A stretch of 64,000 bases of DNA from Chryseobacterium sp. 39-10 (GCA_001898255.1 MKTK01000038.1:313229-377228), one strand, 5' to 3'; shown: positions 45,772 through 54,979, counted from the first letter of the stretch. Numbers and translations are program-made. The notes: generated by a model not told the origin, from the sequence alone.

Positions 45772-45780
45772 TTATCCACA
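45772..45780 (+). other. DnaA box (perfect consensus)
   Basis: TTATCCACA matches the consensus TTATNCACA exactly. It lies in the middle of the pgk-rpiB gap. Confidence 0.55.
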
Positions 45781-45919
45781 AGAATTGACTGCTGTTTTCA
45801 CAAGTTATACTAAATAGGTTTTTATATTGAAACCGAGTGTAAATAATTGATTTTAAATCATTTGATTACATTAAACAAAGTATCAAAGCTTTTAGCAGTT
45901 ATATTTAAGTGAATAACCC

Positions 45920-45927
45920 TAAATTTG
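45920..45927 (+). promoter_or_regulatory. Candidate -7 promoter element of rpiB
   Basis: TAAATTTG matches TAnnTTTG 21 bases before the rpiB ATG. The -33 is unclear. Confidence 0.5.
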
Positions 45928-45948
45928 TAAAACCTGTAATAAGACATT

Positions 45949-46380
45949 ATGAAAAAAATTGCAATTGCATGTGATCATGCGGGATTTGAGTATAAAGAGT
46001 ACCTTAAACAACAACTGAGTGATCAGTATGAACTGCAAGATTTCGGCACCTACTCTACCGCTTCGGTGGATTATCCGGATTTTGTGCATCCTGCTGCTCG
46101 TTCGGTAGAAAATGGAGAAAACGAATTGGGAATTCTGATCTGCGGCAGCGGGCAAGGTGTGCAATTAACGGCCAATAAGCACCAGAAAATAAGATGTGCA
46201 TTATGCTGGATGCCTGAAATAGCATCGCTTTCTCGCGAACATAACAATTGCAATATGGTTGCACTTCCTGCGAGGTTTATTGCTAAAGAACTTGCACTGG
46301 AAGTTGTGAAAAAATTCTTGGAGACACCTTTTGAAGGAGGAAGACATCAGAACCGAGTGGATAAAATTGGCTGTATCTAA
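45949..46380 (+). CDS. rpiB: Ribose 5-phosphate isomerase B
   Basis: Interconverts ribose 5-phosphate and ribulose 5-phosphate. The 143-residue protein begins MKKIAIACDHAGFEYKEYL, and has the phosphate/anion loop ILICGSGQGVQLTANKH and the active-site cysteine region RCALCWMPEIASLSREHNNCNM. The GSGQGVQ wording instead of GTGIG is, as I recall, usual in Bacteroidota RpiB. It diverges from pgk. The next clear gene, rnr, starts 177 bases later on the same strand. Confidence 0.93.
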   Translation: MKKIAIACDHAGFEYKEYLKQQLSDQYELQDFGTYSTASVDYPDFVHPAARSVENGENELGILICGSGQGVQLTANKHQKIRCALCWMPEIASLSREHNNCNMVALPARFIAKELALEVVKKFLETPFEGGRHQNRVDKIGCI

Positions 46381-46472
46381 TGACGCAGCAGTTTTTTTAT
46401 ATCATAGGAAGTTCATTTCGATAAAAATAGTTGGAGAAAAGCATTTTTTTTGATTTACCTTTAATGATTATT

Positions 46473-46553
46473 ATGAAAAAAAATTGGGTTGCGGTTATCG
46501 AGTGGTTTTATACTGCAGTGAAGAGCCCTATCCAAAACCATGTAAATAAGTAA
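46473..46553 (+). CDS. Possible 26-residue small protein upstream of rnr
   Basis: A short frame reads MKKNWVAVIEWFYTAVKSPI and ends six residues later at TAA (46551-46553), 4 bases before the rnr ATG. The MKKNW start and an amphipathic/hydrophobic middle recall the tiny smalltalk-type proteins annotated in Bacteroidota, but the similarity covers only the first few residues. It could also be a non-coding leader. An upstream in-frame ATG at 46464 exists. Confidence 0.35.
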   Translation: MKKNWVAVIEWFYTAVKSPIQNHVNK

Positions 46554-46557
46554 AAGA

Positions 46558-48714
46558 ATGAAAAAAGGATCAAAATACATCAGCGCGAAGAATAACCATA
46601 AACTGCACGAAATTGGTCGGTTGATTTTACGTTTTATGAACGAGAATTCAAGTAAAATCTACAATTATAAGCAGATTGCTGATGGCATCGATTATCGTAA
46701 TCCGAGGCAAAGGGAACAAGTAATACAATCGCTCCACCGGCTTATTGCAGACAATAAAATAAAAGAAGTAGAAAAAGGCAAATACATTATCAATCTGCAG
46801 ATTGAAGGTACATTGACGGGTGTAATTGACTTTAACCAATCTGGAAATGCTTATGTTAAAGTGCAAGGTTTTGAAAATGATATTTTTGTACACGCCAAGA
46901 ACGTAAAACACGCATTGCAGGGCGATACGGTATTGATCATCACCTATCATTTTAAAGGTAAAAAAATGGAAGGTTCTGTTCTGGAAGTTTTGGAGCGAAG
47001 CAGGGAAGAATTTGTGGGCACTTTCCAACTCATCAAACATAAAGATTTTGGATTTGTGGTAAGTGATAAGAAAGTCATTAACACTGATATTTTCATTCCA
47101 AGAGGCAAAATGCTTGATGCGCAGGATGGTGATAAAGTGTTGGTAAAAATGATAAAGTGGGATTCTGATTCCAAAAATCCGGAGGGTGAAATCATCAAGG
47201 TTTTGGGCGCACCCGGCGAACACGAAACAGAGATTCATTCCATTTTGGCAGAATATGGATTGCCTTACACTTTTCCTGAAGATGTGGAACGGGAAGCTTC
47301 CGAGATCGATCGCCAAATTGATGATGTGGAAGTGGCAAAACGTCGCGATATGCGGAATATACTTACCTTCACCATCGACCCGAAAGATGCTAATGATTTT
47401 GACGATGCGCTTTCCATTCGCCAGCTCCAAAACGGAAACTGGGAAATTGGAGTTCACATTGCCGATGTTTCTCATTATGTTATTCCGGGCACGGTACTGG
47501 ATGATGAAGCTTACGAACGTGGCACTTCTGTGTACCTCGTCGATAGGGTAGTGCCAATGCTTCCGGAAGTGCTGAGCAACGATGTTTGCTCGCTTCGTCC
47601 GCATGAAGACAAGTTTACATTTTCAGCAGTTTTCGAGCTTGATGACGATTCAAACGTCATCAATGAGTGGTTTGGCAGAACGGTTATCCATTCGGATCGG
47701 AGACTGACCTATGAAGAAGCGCAGGAACGAATCGAGAGCGGAAACGGCGAGTTGGCTCCTGAAATTCTCACACTCGATCGTTTGGCAAAAAACCTTAGAA
47801 AAGACCGCATCAATAAAGGGGCAATTACTTTCGACAGAAGCGAAGTTCGCTTTAACCTGGACGAGAATAATGAACCCATTGGTGTTTATTTTAAAGTCAG
47901 TAAAGATTCAAACCATCTTATCGAAGAATTTATGTTGCTGGCCAATAGGAAAGTATCAGAATATGTTTCACTGAGCCGAAAAGGAGAACCCACCAATCTT
48001 ACTTTTGTCTATCGTGTGCATGACGATCCGGATCCTACCAAGTTGGAAGCGCTGCGCGAATTTGTGGGAACATTTGGTTATAAAATGAATCTGGCCAATA
48101 CCAAAAAAGTCGCCGAATCTTTGAACCGACTCCTCAAGGATGTAAAAGGAAAAGGCGAAGAAAATATGATCGAAACCTTAGCGATGCGCTCTATGAGCAA
48201 AGCAATTTATTCTACCGATCCCATTGGTCATTACGGTTTGGGATTTGAGTTTTATTCTCATTTTACGTCGCCCATCAGGAGATATCCCGACCTAATTGCG
48301 CACCGACTTCTTCAGCATTATTTGGATGGAGGTAAATCGGTAAACAAGGACGAATACGAAGAAAAATGCAGACATTGTAGCAACAGAGAACGCCTGGCTG
48401 CCGATGCAGAGAGAGATTCCATTAAGTTTATGCAGGTAAAATTCATGGAAAAACATGTGGGAGAAGAATTTACAGGTGTTATTTCCGGTGTTGCCGAATT
48501 TGGTTTTTGGGTACAGATTCCGGAGAATGGTGCGGAAGGACTTATAAAACTGCGAGATTTAATGGATGATTCTTATATGTTTGATCCTAAAAATTATCTG
48601 GTGTACGGAACCCGAACAGGAAATCAATATCAGTTGGGAGACGTCGTGAAAATAAAAGTGATGAAGGCCAATTTAATTCAGAAACAACTCGATTTTAAAA
48701 TAATTAATCCGTAA
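46558..48714 (+). CDS. rnr: Ribonuclease R
   Basis: Processive 3'-5' exoribonuclease that degrades structured RNA. The 718-residue protein has an N-terminal winged-helix-like region (about 1-75), cold-shock domains (about 80-240, with GDTVLIITYHFKGKKMEG), the RNB catalytic domain with TIDPKDANDFDDALSIRQL (aspartate cluster near residue 285) and the S1 domain from about 635 (GEEFTGVISGVAEFGFWVQI). The usual basic lysine-rich tail is absent; it ends FKIINP. It starts 4 bases after the possible small ORF. Confidence 0.95.
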   Translation: MKKGSKYISAKNNHKLHEIGRLILRFMNENSSKIYNYKQIADGIDYRNPRQREQVIQSLHRLIADNKIKEVEKGKYIINLQIEGTLTGVIDFNQSGNAYVKVQGFENDIFVHAKNVKHALQGDTVLIITYHFKGKKMEGSVLEVLERSREEFVGTFQLIKHKDFGFVVSDKKVINTDIFIPRGKMLDAQDGDKVLVKMIKWDSDSKNPEGEIIKVLGAPGEHETEIHSILAEYGLPYTFPEDVEREASEIDRQIDDVEVAKRRDMRNILTFTIDPKDANDFDDALSIRQLQNGNWEIGVHIADVSHYVIPGTVLDDEAYERGTSVYLVDRVVPMLPEVLSNDVCSLRPHEDKFTFSAVFELDDDSNVINEWFGRTVIHSDRRLTYEEAQERIESGNGELAPEILTLDRLAKNLRKDRINKGAITFDRSEVRFNLDENNEPIGVYFKVSKDSNHLIEEFMLLANRKVSEYVSLSRKGEPTNLTFVYRVHDDPDPTKLEALREFVGTFGYKMNLANTKKVAESLNRLLKDVKGKGEENMIETLAMRSMSKAIYSTDPIGHYGLGFEFYSHFTSPIRRYPDLIAHRLLQHYLDGGKSVNKDEYEEKCRHCSNRERLAADAERDSIKFMQVKFMEKHVGEEFTGVISGVAEFGFWVQIPENGAEGLIKLRDLMDDSYMFDPKNYLVYGTRTGNQYQLGDVVKIKVMKANLIQKQLDFKIINP

Positions 48715-48750
48715 AATGTATTTTTGTAATTCGTAACCGAAAACTTTTAC

Positions 48751-49431
48751 ATGGTAGAACTCATCCTTTCCTCGGTCGGTTTGGGCATAATGTTAAGTTT
48801 GGTCTTCATTGGGCCAATCTTTTTTCTCCTTATTGAAACCAGTTTTTCTCGAGGGCCAAAGCATGCACTGGTTCTTGATTTAGGCGTTGTGTTGGCCGAC
48901 ATATTGTGCATCGTGGTTTCTTATTTTGCCAGTGGAGATCTCGTGAAGATCATTGATAAGCACCCGGAATTTTATCGAATTACAGCTTTCATTGTTTTTA
49001 TTTATGCACTCTACATGATTGTTTCTCGCACCAAAATGCATTTGCATGGTGAGGAAAAAATGATCAGCCAGAACTACCTGAAAACATTTCTTAACGGTTT
49101 TCTCTTTAATATTTTGAATATCGGCGTTGTCCTGTTTTGGCTTGTAACCGTTGTTTCAGTGCGCAATGCCTATCCGGACACCAGAGATTTTCTGCTCTAC
49201 ATGGTACTGGTAGTAGGCACCTATTTACTCATTGATTTTTTAAAAATTTCACTGGCCAAAGTTTTTCACGATAAGCTTAACCAGCATGTAGCCAACATGA
49301 TTCGTAGAAGTGTGGGATTTATTTTGGTGCTTTTCAGTATATTTATATTTCTTCAAAGCTTTAAAAAATTCAACCAATTCGACAAGCGTTTGGAAGAAGC
49401 AGAGAAAACAGAACAACGAAAAATTCGTTAA
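48751..49431 (+). CDS. LysE family transporter
   Basis: A 226-residue inner-membrane protein with six hydrophobic helices in the LysE/RhtB pattern, with the opening helix GLGIMLSLVFIGPIFFLLIETSFSRG and LNGFLFNILNIGVVLFWLVTVVS. The family exports amino acids or related small molecules. A TATTTTTG -7 match (48719-48726) precedes it, so it may have its own promoter after rnr. Its TAA overlaps the ATG of the next gene by one base (TAATG), so the two are translationally coupled. Confidence 0.85.
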   Translation: MVELILSSVGLGIMLSLVFIGPIFFLLIETSFSRGPKHALVLDLGVVLADILCIVVSYFASGDLVKIIDKHPEFYRITAFIVFIYALYMIVSRTKMHLHGEEKMISQNYLKTFLNGFLFNILNIGVVLFWLVTVVSVRNAYPDTRDFLLYMVLVVGTYLLIDFLKISLAKVFHDKLNQHVANMIRRSVGFILVLFSIFIFLQSFKKFNQFDKRLEEAEKTEQRKIR

Positions 49432-50369
49432 TGAAAACAGAAATCAACCTACCAAGTTCTCTAAAAAAAGGTGCAAAGATTGCCATCGTTTCTCCTGCCG
49501 GAGCAGTACGTGAGGAGCAATTGCAAAAAGGCATTGATCTGATTATCTCCAAAGGTTTTGAACCTGTTGCAGGCAAGCATCTTTATACACAGTATTCACA
49601 CGGTTATAATTATGCAGGCAATGAAAAAGAACGAATTTCCGACCTAAACTGGGCGTTCAATGATGATGATATTTCTGCAGTATGGGCATCTAGAGGAGGG
49701 TATGGTTGCCAACATTTGCTGCGCCATCTGAAGCTTTCAAAATTTAGAAAAAATCCCAAATGGTTTATCGGTTATTCCGACAATACCGTAATTCAGAGTT
49801 TTTTACTTAAAAATTCATTTGCTTCCATTCATGGACAAACCCTCAAGACATCCAGTTTTGGAGTGACCGATGAAAGTTATGAACAAGTCTTCAATATTCT
49901 AAACGGAAAGTGGCCGAAGTATACAATTCCCGGGAATCATCACAACAAAAGAGGAGAAGCAGAAGGAGAACTTATCGGAGGCAATCTCGCCCTGATTTAC
50001 GCCTTATTGGGTACACCGTATTCTTTTGGTTTTAAAGATAAAATACTCTTTATTGAAGATATTGGAGAAAACTTTTATGCACTGGACCGCATGTTGATGT
50101 CCCTTGAACTGGCGGGCGTTTTCCGGAAAATTAAAGGCCTCATCGTCGGTGGAATGACCAATATGGGCGACGAAAAAGAAAACAAAGATTATGAAAAAAG
50201 CCATGATGCTTTTGCGTATGATCTGATTGCTGAGCGTATTGCCAAGTATAGTTTTCCCGCTATTTTTGGTTTTCCCAACGGGCATATTTATGACAATCGC
50301 CCACTGATCATCGGTGCGACGGTGCAGATGAAAGCAGACAACAATGCAACCGTGAGGTTTGAACACTGA
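49431..50369 (+). CDS. LD-carboxypeptidase (muramoyltetrapeptide carboxypeptidase, S66)
   Basis: Cytoplasmic serine peptidase that removes the terminal D-alanine from recycled muramoyl-tetrapeptides. The 312-residue protein has the family start LKKGAKIAIVSPAGAVREE, WASRGGYGCQHLL, the nucleophile serine in WFIGYSDNTVIQSF (about residue 115), glutamate in ILFIEDIGENFYALDRML and histidine in FGFPNGHIYDNRPL. All three catalytic residues are present. It is coupled to the LysE-type gene upstream, which may export a peptide or amino acid (speculative). Confidence 0.92.
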   Translation: MKTEINLPSSLKKGAKIAIVSPAGAVREEQLQKGIDLIISKGFEPVAGKHLYTQYSHGYNYAGNEKERISDLNWAFNDDDISAVWASRGGYGCQHLLRHLKLSKFRKNPKWFIGYSDNTVIQSFLLKNSFASIHGQTLKTSSFGVTDESYEQVFNILNGKWPKYTIPGNHHNKRGEAEGELIGGNLALIYALLGTPYSFGFKDKILFIEDIGENFYALDRMLMSLELAGVFRKIKGLIVGGMTNMGDEKENKDYEKSHDAFAYDLIAERIAKYSFPAIFGFPNGHIYDNRPLIIGATVQMKADNNATVRFEH

Positions 50370-50403
50370 TTGCCTTTAAAGAGAATTTTTTACATCAAAT
50401 ATA

Positions 50404-50775
50404 ATGGCAGACCACAACGATTTTGGAAAACTTGCCGAAGATTTGGCAGTAGAATTTTTGCAGAAAAAAGGACACAAAATTCTTGTGCGAAATTTCCGTT
50501 TCCAGAAGACAGAAATTGACATAGTGACGGAATTGCGAGATATTATTGTGGTGACAGAAGTGAAGGCCAGAAGCTATGATACACTTATTGAACCACAAGA
50601 AGCAGTGACCAAGAAGAAGATAAAATCAATAATTTCCTGTGCCGATTTTTTTATGACTGAAAATGAAATCGAGAAAGAAGTGAGGTTCGATATTGTTACG
50701 GTTGTTCCAGATCATTCGGGGCAGCTTCAGATCACCCATATTGAGGATGCTTTTCAGATTATTGATGTTCAGTAA
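50404..50775 (+). CDS. YraN/UPF0102 family nuclease-fold protein
   Basis: A 123-residue member of UPF0102. The Holliday-resolvase-like fold is shown by FGKLAEDLAVEFLQKKGHKIL, the D-ExK site in TEIDIVTELRDIIVVTEVKAR and the following ALTxxKxxxI-like VTKKKIKSIISCADFF. The catalytic residues of the PD-(D/E)xK pattern are present, but the activity is unproven in the family. It lies 34 bases after the LD-carboxypeptidase gene on the same strand. Confidence 0.9.
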   Translation: MADHNDFGKLAEDLAVEFLQKKGHKILVRNFRFQKTEIDIVTELRDIIVVTEVKARSYDTLIEPQEAVTKKKIKSIISCADFFMTENEIEKEVRFDIVTVVPDHSGQLQITHIEDAFQIIDVQ

Positions 50776-50815
50776 ATTTACATTAAGCACAAAAACATAA
50801 AATCTTTCATTAACA

Positions 50816-51565
50816 ATGAAAACAGTACTCATTACCGGAGCTACTTCCGGAATCGGAAAAGCCACCGCCAAATTGCTGGCACAGCAAGGATACAGAATGA
50901 TTATCTGCGGCAGAAAACCCGACGTTTTGGAGCAGCTTAAAAAGGACCTGTCAGCATTTACCGAGGTTTTTAGTTTACAGTTTGACCAGCGTTTCTTTTC
51001 TGAGGTGGAATGCGCTCTACTCTCTCTTCCTGAGGCATGGAAGTCCATTGATATTTTGATCAACAATGCCGGAAATGCCCACGGTCTAGATTCACTTTGT
51101 GACGGAAACATTGCGGATTGGGATGCCATGATTGATGGGAATGTGAAAGGATTGCTTTATGTTTCTAAGATGATTATGCCGCAAATGCGTGAGCGTCAAT
51201 CGGGTCACATTATTAATATCTCATCAGTAGCAGCACGGCAAACCTACGCAGGCGGAGTAGTGTATTGTGCTTCCAAAAGGGCCGTTGATGTTATTTCTGA
51301 AGGAATGCGGATCGAACTCACCGAATTCGGAATTAAGGTAACCAATATACAACCTGGCGCTGTGGAAACAGATTTTTCAATGGTTCGGTTTAAAGGCAAC
51401 GAGCAGAAGGCAGATGCTGTTTATACCGGCTACGAACCTCTTTTGGCAGAGGATATTGCCGATGCAATTTCATATTGTGTAAATGCGCCAGACCGGGTTT
51501 CTGTGGCTGAGTTGTGCGTGTATCCAAAGGCACAGGCAGAACCCCGTACGATTTACAGAAGGTAA
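50816..51565 (+). CDS. SDR family NAD(P)-dependent oxidoreductase (YdfG-like)
   Basis: A 249-residue classical short-chain dehydrogenase. It has LITGATSGIGKATAKLL, INNAGNAHGLDSL, serine in INISSVAARQTYAGG, and YCASKRAVDVISEGMRIEL (Tyr/Lys). The C-terminus (GYEPLLAEDIADAISYCVNAPDRVSVAELCVYPKAQ) matches the YdfG/serine 3-dehydrogenase subgroup that reduces 3-hydroxy acids and malonic semialdehyde. The subgroup assignment is by eye. It is 40 bases after the YraN gene. Confidence 0.88.
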   Translation: MKTVLITGATSGIGKATAKLLAQQGYRMIICGRKPDVLEQLKKDLSAFTEVFSLQFDQRFFSEVECALLSLPEAWKSIDILINNAGNAHGLDSLCDGNIADWDAMIDGNVKGLLYVSKMIMPQMRERQSGHIINISSVAARQTYAGGVVYCASKRAVDVISEGMRIELTEFGIKVTNIQPGAVETDFSMVRFKGNEQKADAVYTGYEPLLAEDIADAISYCVNAPDRVSVAELCVYPKAQAEPRTIYRR

Positions 51566-51680
51566 TTGCTGTCACCATGCTTTTCAAATTCCAAAGTTAG
51601 TATTCAGTATTTTGGTACGGAAAGAATTATCTTTGCAGTGCTTTCCTGCCTAGAAATACACCATTATTTGAAGTAAATTC

Positions 51681-52361
51681 ATGAAAATTCTCCATCTTGA
51701 AACCTCTTCCAGAAACTGTTCTGTTGCCATTTCTGATGGCGACAAACTGCTTTGTCTGTGCGAAGAAGTTTCCGAAAATTATAAACAAAGCGAATCGCTC
51801 CACACTTTTGTGGAATGGGCACTGGAAGGTGCGGAGCTATCACTTAAAGACCTTGATGCAGTTGCTTTGGGTAAAGGTCCCGGCTCCTACACCGGTTTGC
51901 GAATTGGTGCTGCCTCTGCCAAGGGATTTTGCTATGGGTTGAACCTTCCGTTAATTGCAGTAAACTCATTATCCACGATGATAGAGCCCTTTTTAGGGAC
52001 AGGTTTCGATGTTATTATTCCAATGGTCGACGCCAGAAGAATGGAAGTTTATTGTGCCGTTTACGACGGAATTTCCGGTGAGATGCTTTCGGAAACCGAG
52101 GCCAAAATTTTGGAAGAAAGTTCTTTTCAGGAATGGGCAGGCAAAAAGGTTCTTTTCATTGGGGATGGTGCTCAAAAAACCCATGAAATAGTGCAGCTTC
52201 CCGCTGCTGAATTTAATGCGGCTGTTTTTCCTTCGGCAAAGTATTTAATTCGTGAAGCCACCGAGAGATTCAATAAACAAGAATTTGAAGATGTGGCTTA
52301 TTTTGAACCTTTCTACCTCAAAGATTTTCACGGGACAAAGCCAAAAAAACCGGAACAGTAA
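51681..52361 (+). CDS. tsaB: tRNA threonylcarbamoyladenosine biosynthesis protein TsaB
   Basis: Partner of TsaD and TsaE in making t6A37 of tRNA. The 226-residue protein has the ASKHA-fold start MKILHLETSSRNCSVAISDG, ALGKGPGSYTGLRIGAASAKG and VDARRMEVYCAVY, and lacks the HxxxH metal site that distinguishes TsaD. A TATCTTTG -7-like match lies at 51628-51635. The 3' end overlaps the hairpin that terminates the convergent lipoprotein gene. Confidence 0.92.
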   Translation: MKILHLETSSRNCSVAISDGDKLLCLCEEVSENYKQSESLHTFVEWALEGAELSLKDLDAVALGKGPGSYTGLRIGAASAKGFCYGLNLPLIAVNSLSTMIEPFLGTGFDVIIPMVDARRMEVYCAVYDGISGEMLSETEAKILEESSFQEWAGKKVLFIGDGAQKTHEIVQLPAAEFNAAVFPSAKYLIREATERFNKQEFEDVAYFEPFYLKDFHGTKPKKPEQ

Positions 52362-52373
52362 TTGGCCCGGTTT
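52347..52373 (-). terminator. Terminator of the SprE/PorW-like gene
   Basis: Hairpin AAACCGG / CCGGTTT with a 13-base loop. On the minus strand it is followed by a T run, just after the lipoprotein gene stop at 52381. It overlaps the end of tsaB. Confidence 0.6.
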
Positions 52374-52380
52374 AATGTGA

Positions 52381-54888
52381 TTATTTTCCTTTAATGTGTT
52401 GATCGGGTGTTGGCGCCTTTTCTCCTCCAGGAGTGGCCATAAATCCTGACTCTTTTACTCCTGATGCTTCCTCTTCCTGCATCATTTTCTTGCGGTCATC
52501 ATCTGTCATAGTGGGTCTTCCCGGTCCATTATTGGGTACCGGATCGTTTTTGGGAGAAGGTTCATTTTGTGGTGGAGTAGGTTGCCCAATCTTATTTCCC
52601 TGATCGTCGGTATGTTCAATGGACAAGTCACTTTTTAGGTATTTCAGCATTTCTTTTGCTTTGATGCCTTCGGGAGTTTTACCATAATTCAGCGCAATTT
52701 GTTCAAGTTGAAGAATCATAATCTCTTTCCCTGCCGTTTTTCCTGTATTAAAGGCGTTAAGTAATGCAAATTTAGGAACCAATGCATCCTTTGGATATTT
52801 TTCCAATGCTGATTCTATGAGGGTCTTGCTTTCTCCATACTTTTCGTTGCTGTAAAGGTCGAATGCATCGGAATAAATTTTTTCAACTTCAGGATTGGAA
52901 GCTGTAAAGGCATTGTTCTTGGGGTTTTTTACAAACTCTGCATACGAGGTGTACGGATAATCGGCCAAAATTTTCTGTTTGGCTCTTTCTGCTGCCTGAG
53001 GATTTTGCTCATAATTCATCACAAAAATCTGATACAGTGCCGGTAGTTCTACTTCTTCTTCAGGTTTTGCATCAACCAGGTCGTACAGCGTTTTTGTTGC
53101 GAGTTTGGTATCTCCGAAATAGGCATCGTACATTCGCCCCAATCCTAAACTTGCAGTATCTCTTGCCTTTTTCAGGGCTAAAATATCTTCCTGCTTGGTT
53201 GGTATTTTTTCAATATAGAAAGCTGGTTCCAGACGTCTTGGGTCAGGAGCTGCTGCAAGTCCCATGGCTTCATTTTTAAGGTCTTCGATGGAATTCGTTC
53301 TTGCGGAAGTTCGCCAGTTGTCGCTCAGGGTTCTGTTGCCCCAGATTTGCTTGAAGTTGGCTTCACCTCTTGCTACCGAACTTTGGTTTGCAAAATAGAA
53401 ACCTTTATTTCCACCACTGAAATCTTCGAAACCACCGGTGTTGTTGGCAAAAATAGATTTAGCATCGTAATCTCCGGTATCGAAACCTTTGTTTCTTTCT
53501 GCTTTTTGAAGTGCCAATTGCTGTTGTGCTTCCTTGGCCTTGATGCCGTCAATAAGTTTGGTGAAGTAGGCCACTCTGTCGGTTTCAGACATTTTGGTGA
53601 GCGCAAGAATACTGTCGTTTTTCTTCACCAGATAGTAATTAGTCGTCACTTGTTTAATGTTTTTCGACTGTTCCATAAGCAACTCTTTTGTTGGCTGATA
53701 AGTCATCACCACCAGCGCCGAATCATAGTAGGCGCCTGCAGAGAGGTAGTCGCTGTCATCAAAAAAAGACTTGCCGATCTCGTAATAATCTAGACCTCGG
53801 ATTTGCGGATCCGATATTTTTTCCTTCAGTGATTTGGCGAAGAATTCTTTTGCTTCGTCTTTTTTGCCTGCTTTTTTTGCCATTAATCCCAAGGCGTAAT
53901 AAAACTCATTTTTTCTGGAGGCGTAGGTTCCTTTTTTGCTTATTTTTTCCAGATACTGTTTGGCACCTTCATAATCATTATCTTTTCCTGAAAAAGTTTT
54001 GGCAATTTCGATCTGCGATTTTACTTCAAACTCAAAATCATTGGAAAATTTGTAGGCGGACGCAAAGCTTTCACGGGCGTCCTCATTCCTTCCCAAGTTG
54101 GCAAGAACCTGCCCGCGCAAATAGGCAATTCTACTTCTTAATTTTCTGTTTTTGTTCAGGGCAAATGCATTGGACAACTCATCAACAGCGGCATCTTTTT
54201 TTCCCGATTTCAGCAGCATTTCAGAATAATAAATACTCAGCAGTTTCTGGTAATTCTTCTTGATTTTCGCATTTTTAAGTTCGCTAAAAACTTCACCCGC
54301 CCGGTGGTAATCCTGCATTTTGCTGTAGGCCAAACCTTGGTAAATTCTTGCCAATGGAATTCTTTTATCCTTCGGCATATTGTTGAAAATATTGTTCAGT
54401 GCATCTAATGCTTCAAAGGGTTTGTTCTGGTAAATTCGAGATTGTGCAAGCAAAATATAGGCGTCGAAAATGGTTTTGTTCTTTTCTACACCACTTTTCA
54501 TAACAGAGTACTGATCGATGGTTTTCAATGCTTTTGCTTCGGCAATTTGAAGGATGGTGGCGCCTTTTTGTCCGGCAGCCCCCACTGTATTTCTTCCAGG
54601 AACACCGGGTACTCCTGGCGCCTCGTTTCCAAACATCGTATTTTGCTGAATGTCGGTGCCCAGTGGCTGCTCATCGTAGGTAAGCAAAGAAATATACGGA
54701 TCGTAGAAGTTGTCTTTGTGTGCTTTGTCTCGGGTTTTAAGCTCGGTATCCAAAGCATCTTTACTATTGAACAGCGTGTTATAATAAGAGAAAAATCCTT
54801 TCAGAAATGTGGAGTTATTTGTTTTCTTTCGCGAGTTGCACGAAACGACAAAGGTAAGGGCCAAAAGGAAAAATATAGTTTTTTTCAT
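52381..54888 (-). CDS. porW: TPR lipoprotein, SprE/PorW-like (type IX secretion/gliding)
   Basis: An 835-residue lipoprotein. The signal ends in FVVSC (lipobox, Cys17). The N-terminal region (FFSYYNTLFNSKDALDTELK, NFYDPYISLLTYD) and repeated TPR hairpins (about 120-420) followed by another TPR block (about 590-740) fit SprE/PorW, a periplasmic lipoprotein needed for T9SS function. The C-terminus is proline-, asparagine- and aspartate-rich low complexity (about 750-835). The assignment rests on architecture and N-terminal wording, not a search. A T9SS cargo protein is encoded at 27906. It is a single gene convergent with tsaB. Confidence 0.65.
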   Translation of the reverse strand: MKKTIFFLLALTFVVSCNSRKKTNNSTFLKGFFSYYNTLFNSKDALDTELKTRDKAHKDNFYDPYISLLTYDEQPLGTDIQQNTMFGNEAPGVPGVPGRNTVGAAGQKGATILQIAEAKALKTIDQYSVMKSGVEKNKTIFDAYILLAQSRIYQNKPFEALDALNNIFNNMPKDKRIPLARIYQGLAYSKMQDYHRAGEVFSELKNAKIKKNYQKLLSIYYSEMLLKSGKKDAAVDELSNAFALNKNRKLRSRIAYLRGQVLANLGRNEDARESFASAYKFSNDFEFEVKSQIEIAKTFSGKDNDYEGAKQYLEKISKKGTYASRKNEFYYALGLMAKKAGKKDEAKEFFAKSLKEKISDPQIRGLDYYEIGKSFFDDSDYLSAGAYYDSALVVMTYQPTKELLMEQSKNIKQVTTNYYLVKKNDSILALTKMSETDRVAYFTKLIDGIKAKEAQQQLALQKAERNKGFDTGDYDAKSIFANNTGGFEDFSGGNKGFYFANQSSVARGEANFKQIWGNRTLSDNWRTSARTNSIEDLKNEAMGLAAAPDPRRLEPAFYIEKIPTKQEDILALKKARDTASLGLGRMYDAYFGDTKLATKTLYDLVDAKPEEEVELPALYQIFVMNYEQNPQAAERAKQKILADYPYTSYAEFVKNPKNNAFTASNPEVEKIYSDAFDLYSNEKYGESKTLIESALEKYPKDALVPKFALLNAFNTGKTAGKEIMILQLEQIALNYGKTPEGIKAKEMLKYLKSDLSIEHTDDQGNKIGQPTPPQNEPSPKNDPVPNNGPGRPTMTDDDRKKMMQEEEASGVKESGFMATPGGEKAPTPDQHIKGK

Positions 54889-54979
54889 TATTCATCAATA
54901 ACTTACAAAATAGGGATTTTATTGTAAAAAACCTTATTTAATTTTGGTAAAAATAATGAAATTTTAAATCTTATGAAGA

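Larger units (their letters stand above)
45347..45948. other. 602-bp AT-rich intergenic region: candidate replication origin (oriC)
   Basis: This is the longest gap in the window, between divergent pgk and rpiB. Both promoters sit at its edges (-7 elements at 45368-45375 and 45920-45927), leaving about 540 bases unexplained. It contains a perfect DnaA-box match TTATCCACA (45772-45780), a near match TTATCAACA (45604-45612) and long A/T tracts (45460-45478, 45582-45600) suitable for unwinding. Two parS sites lie 3.7-5.2 kb away. Sampled strand composition changes sign across it. No open frame or stable hairpin was noted. Alternative: a long double regulatory region. Confidence 0.5.

Noticed and set aside
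46648-47604. A 318-codon open frame on the minus strand inside rnr
   Set aside because: It is antisense to the strongly supported RNase R domains, has no recognisable motif and is full of cysteine/phenylalanine/histidine runs typical of antisense frames.
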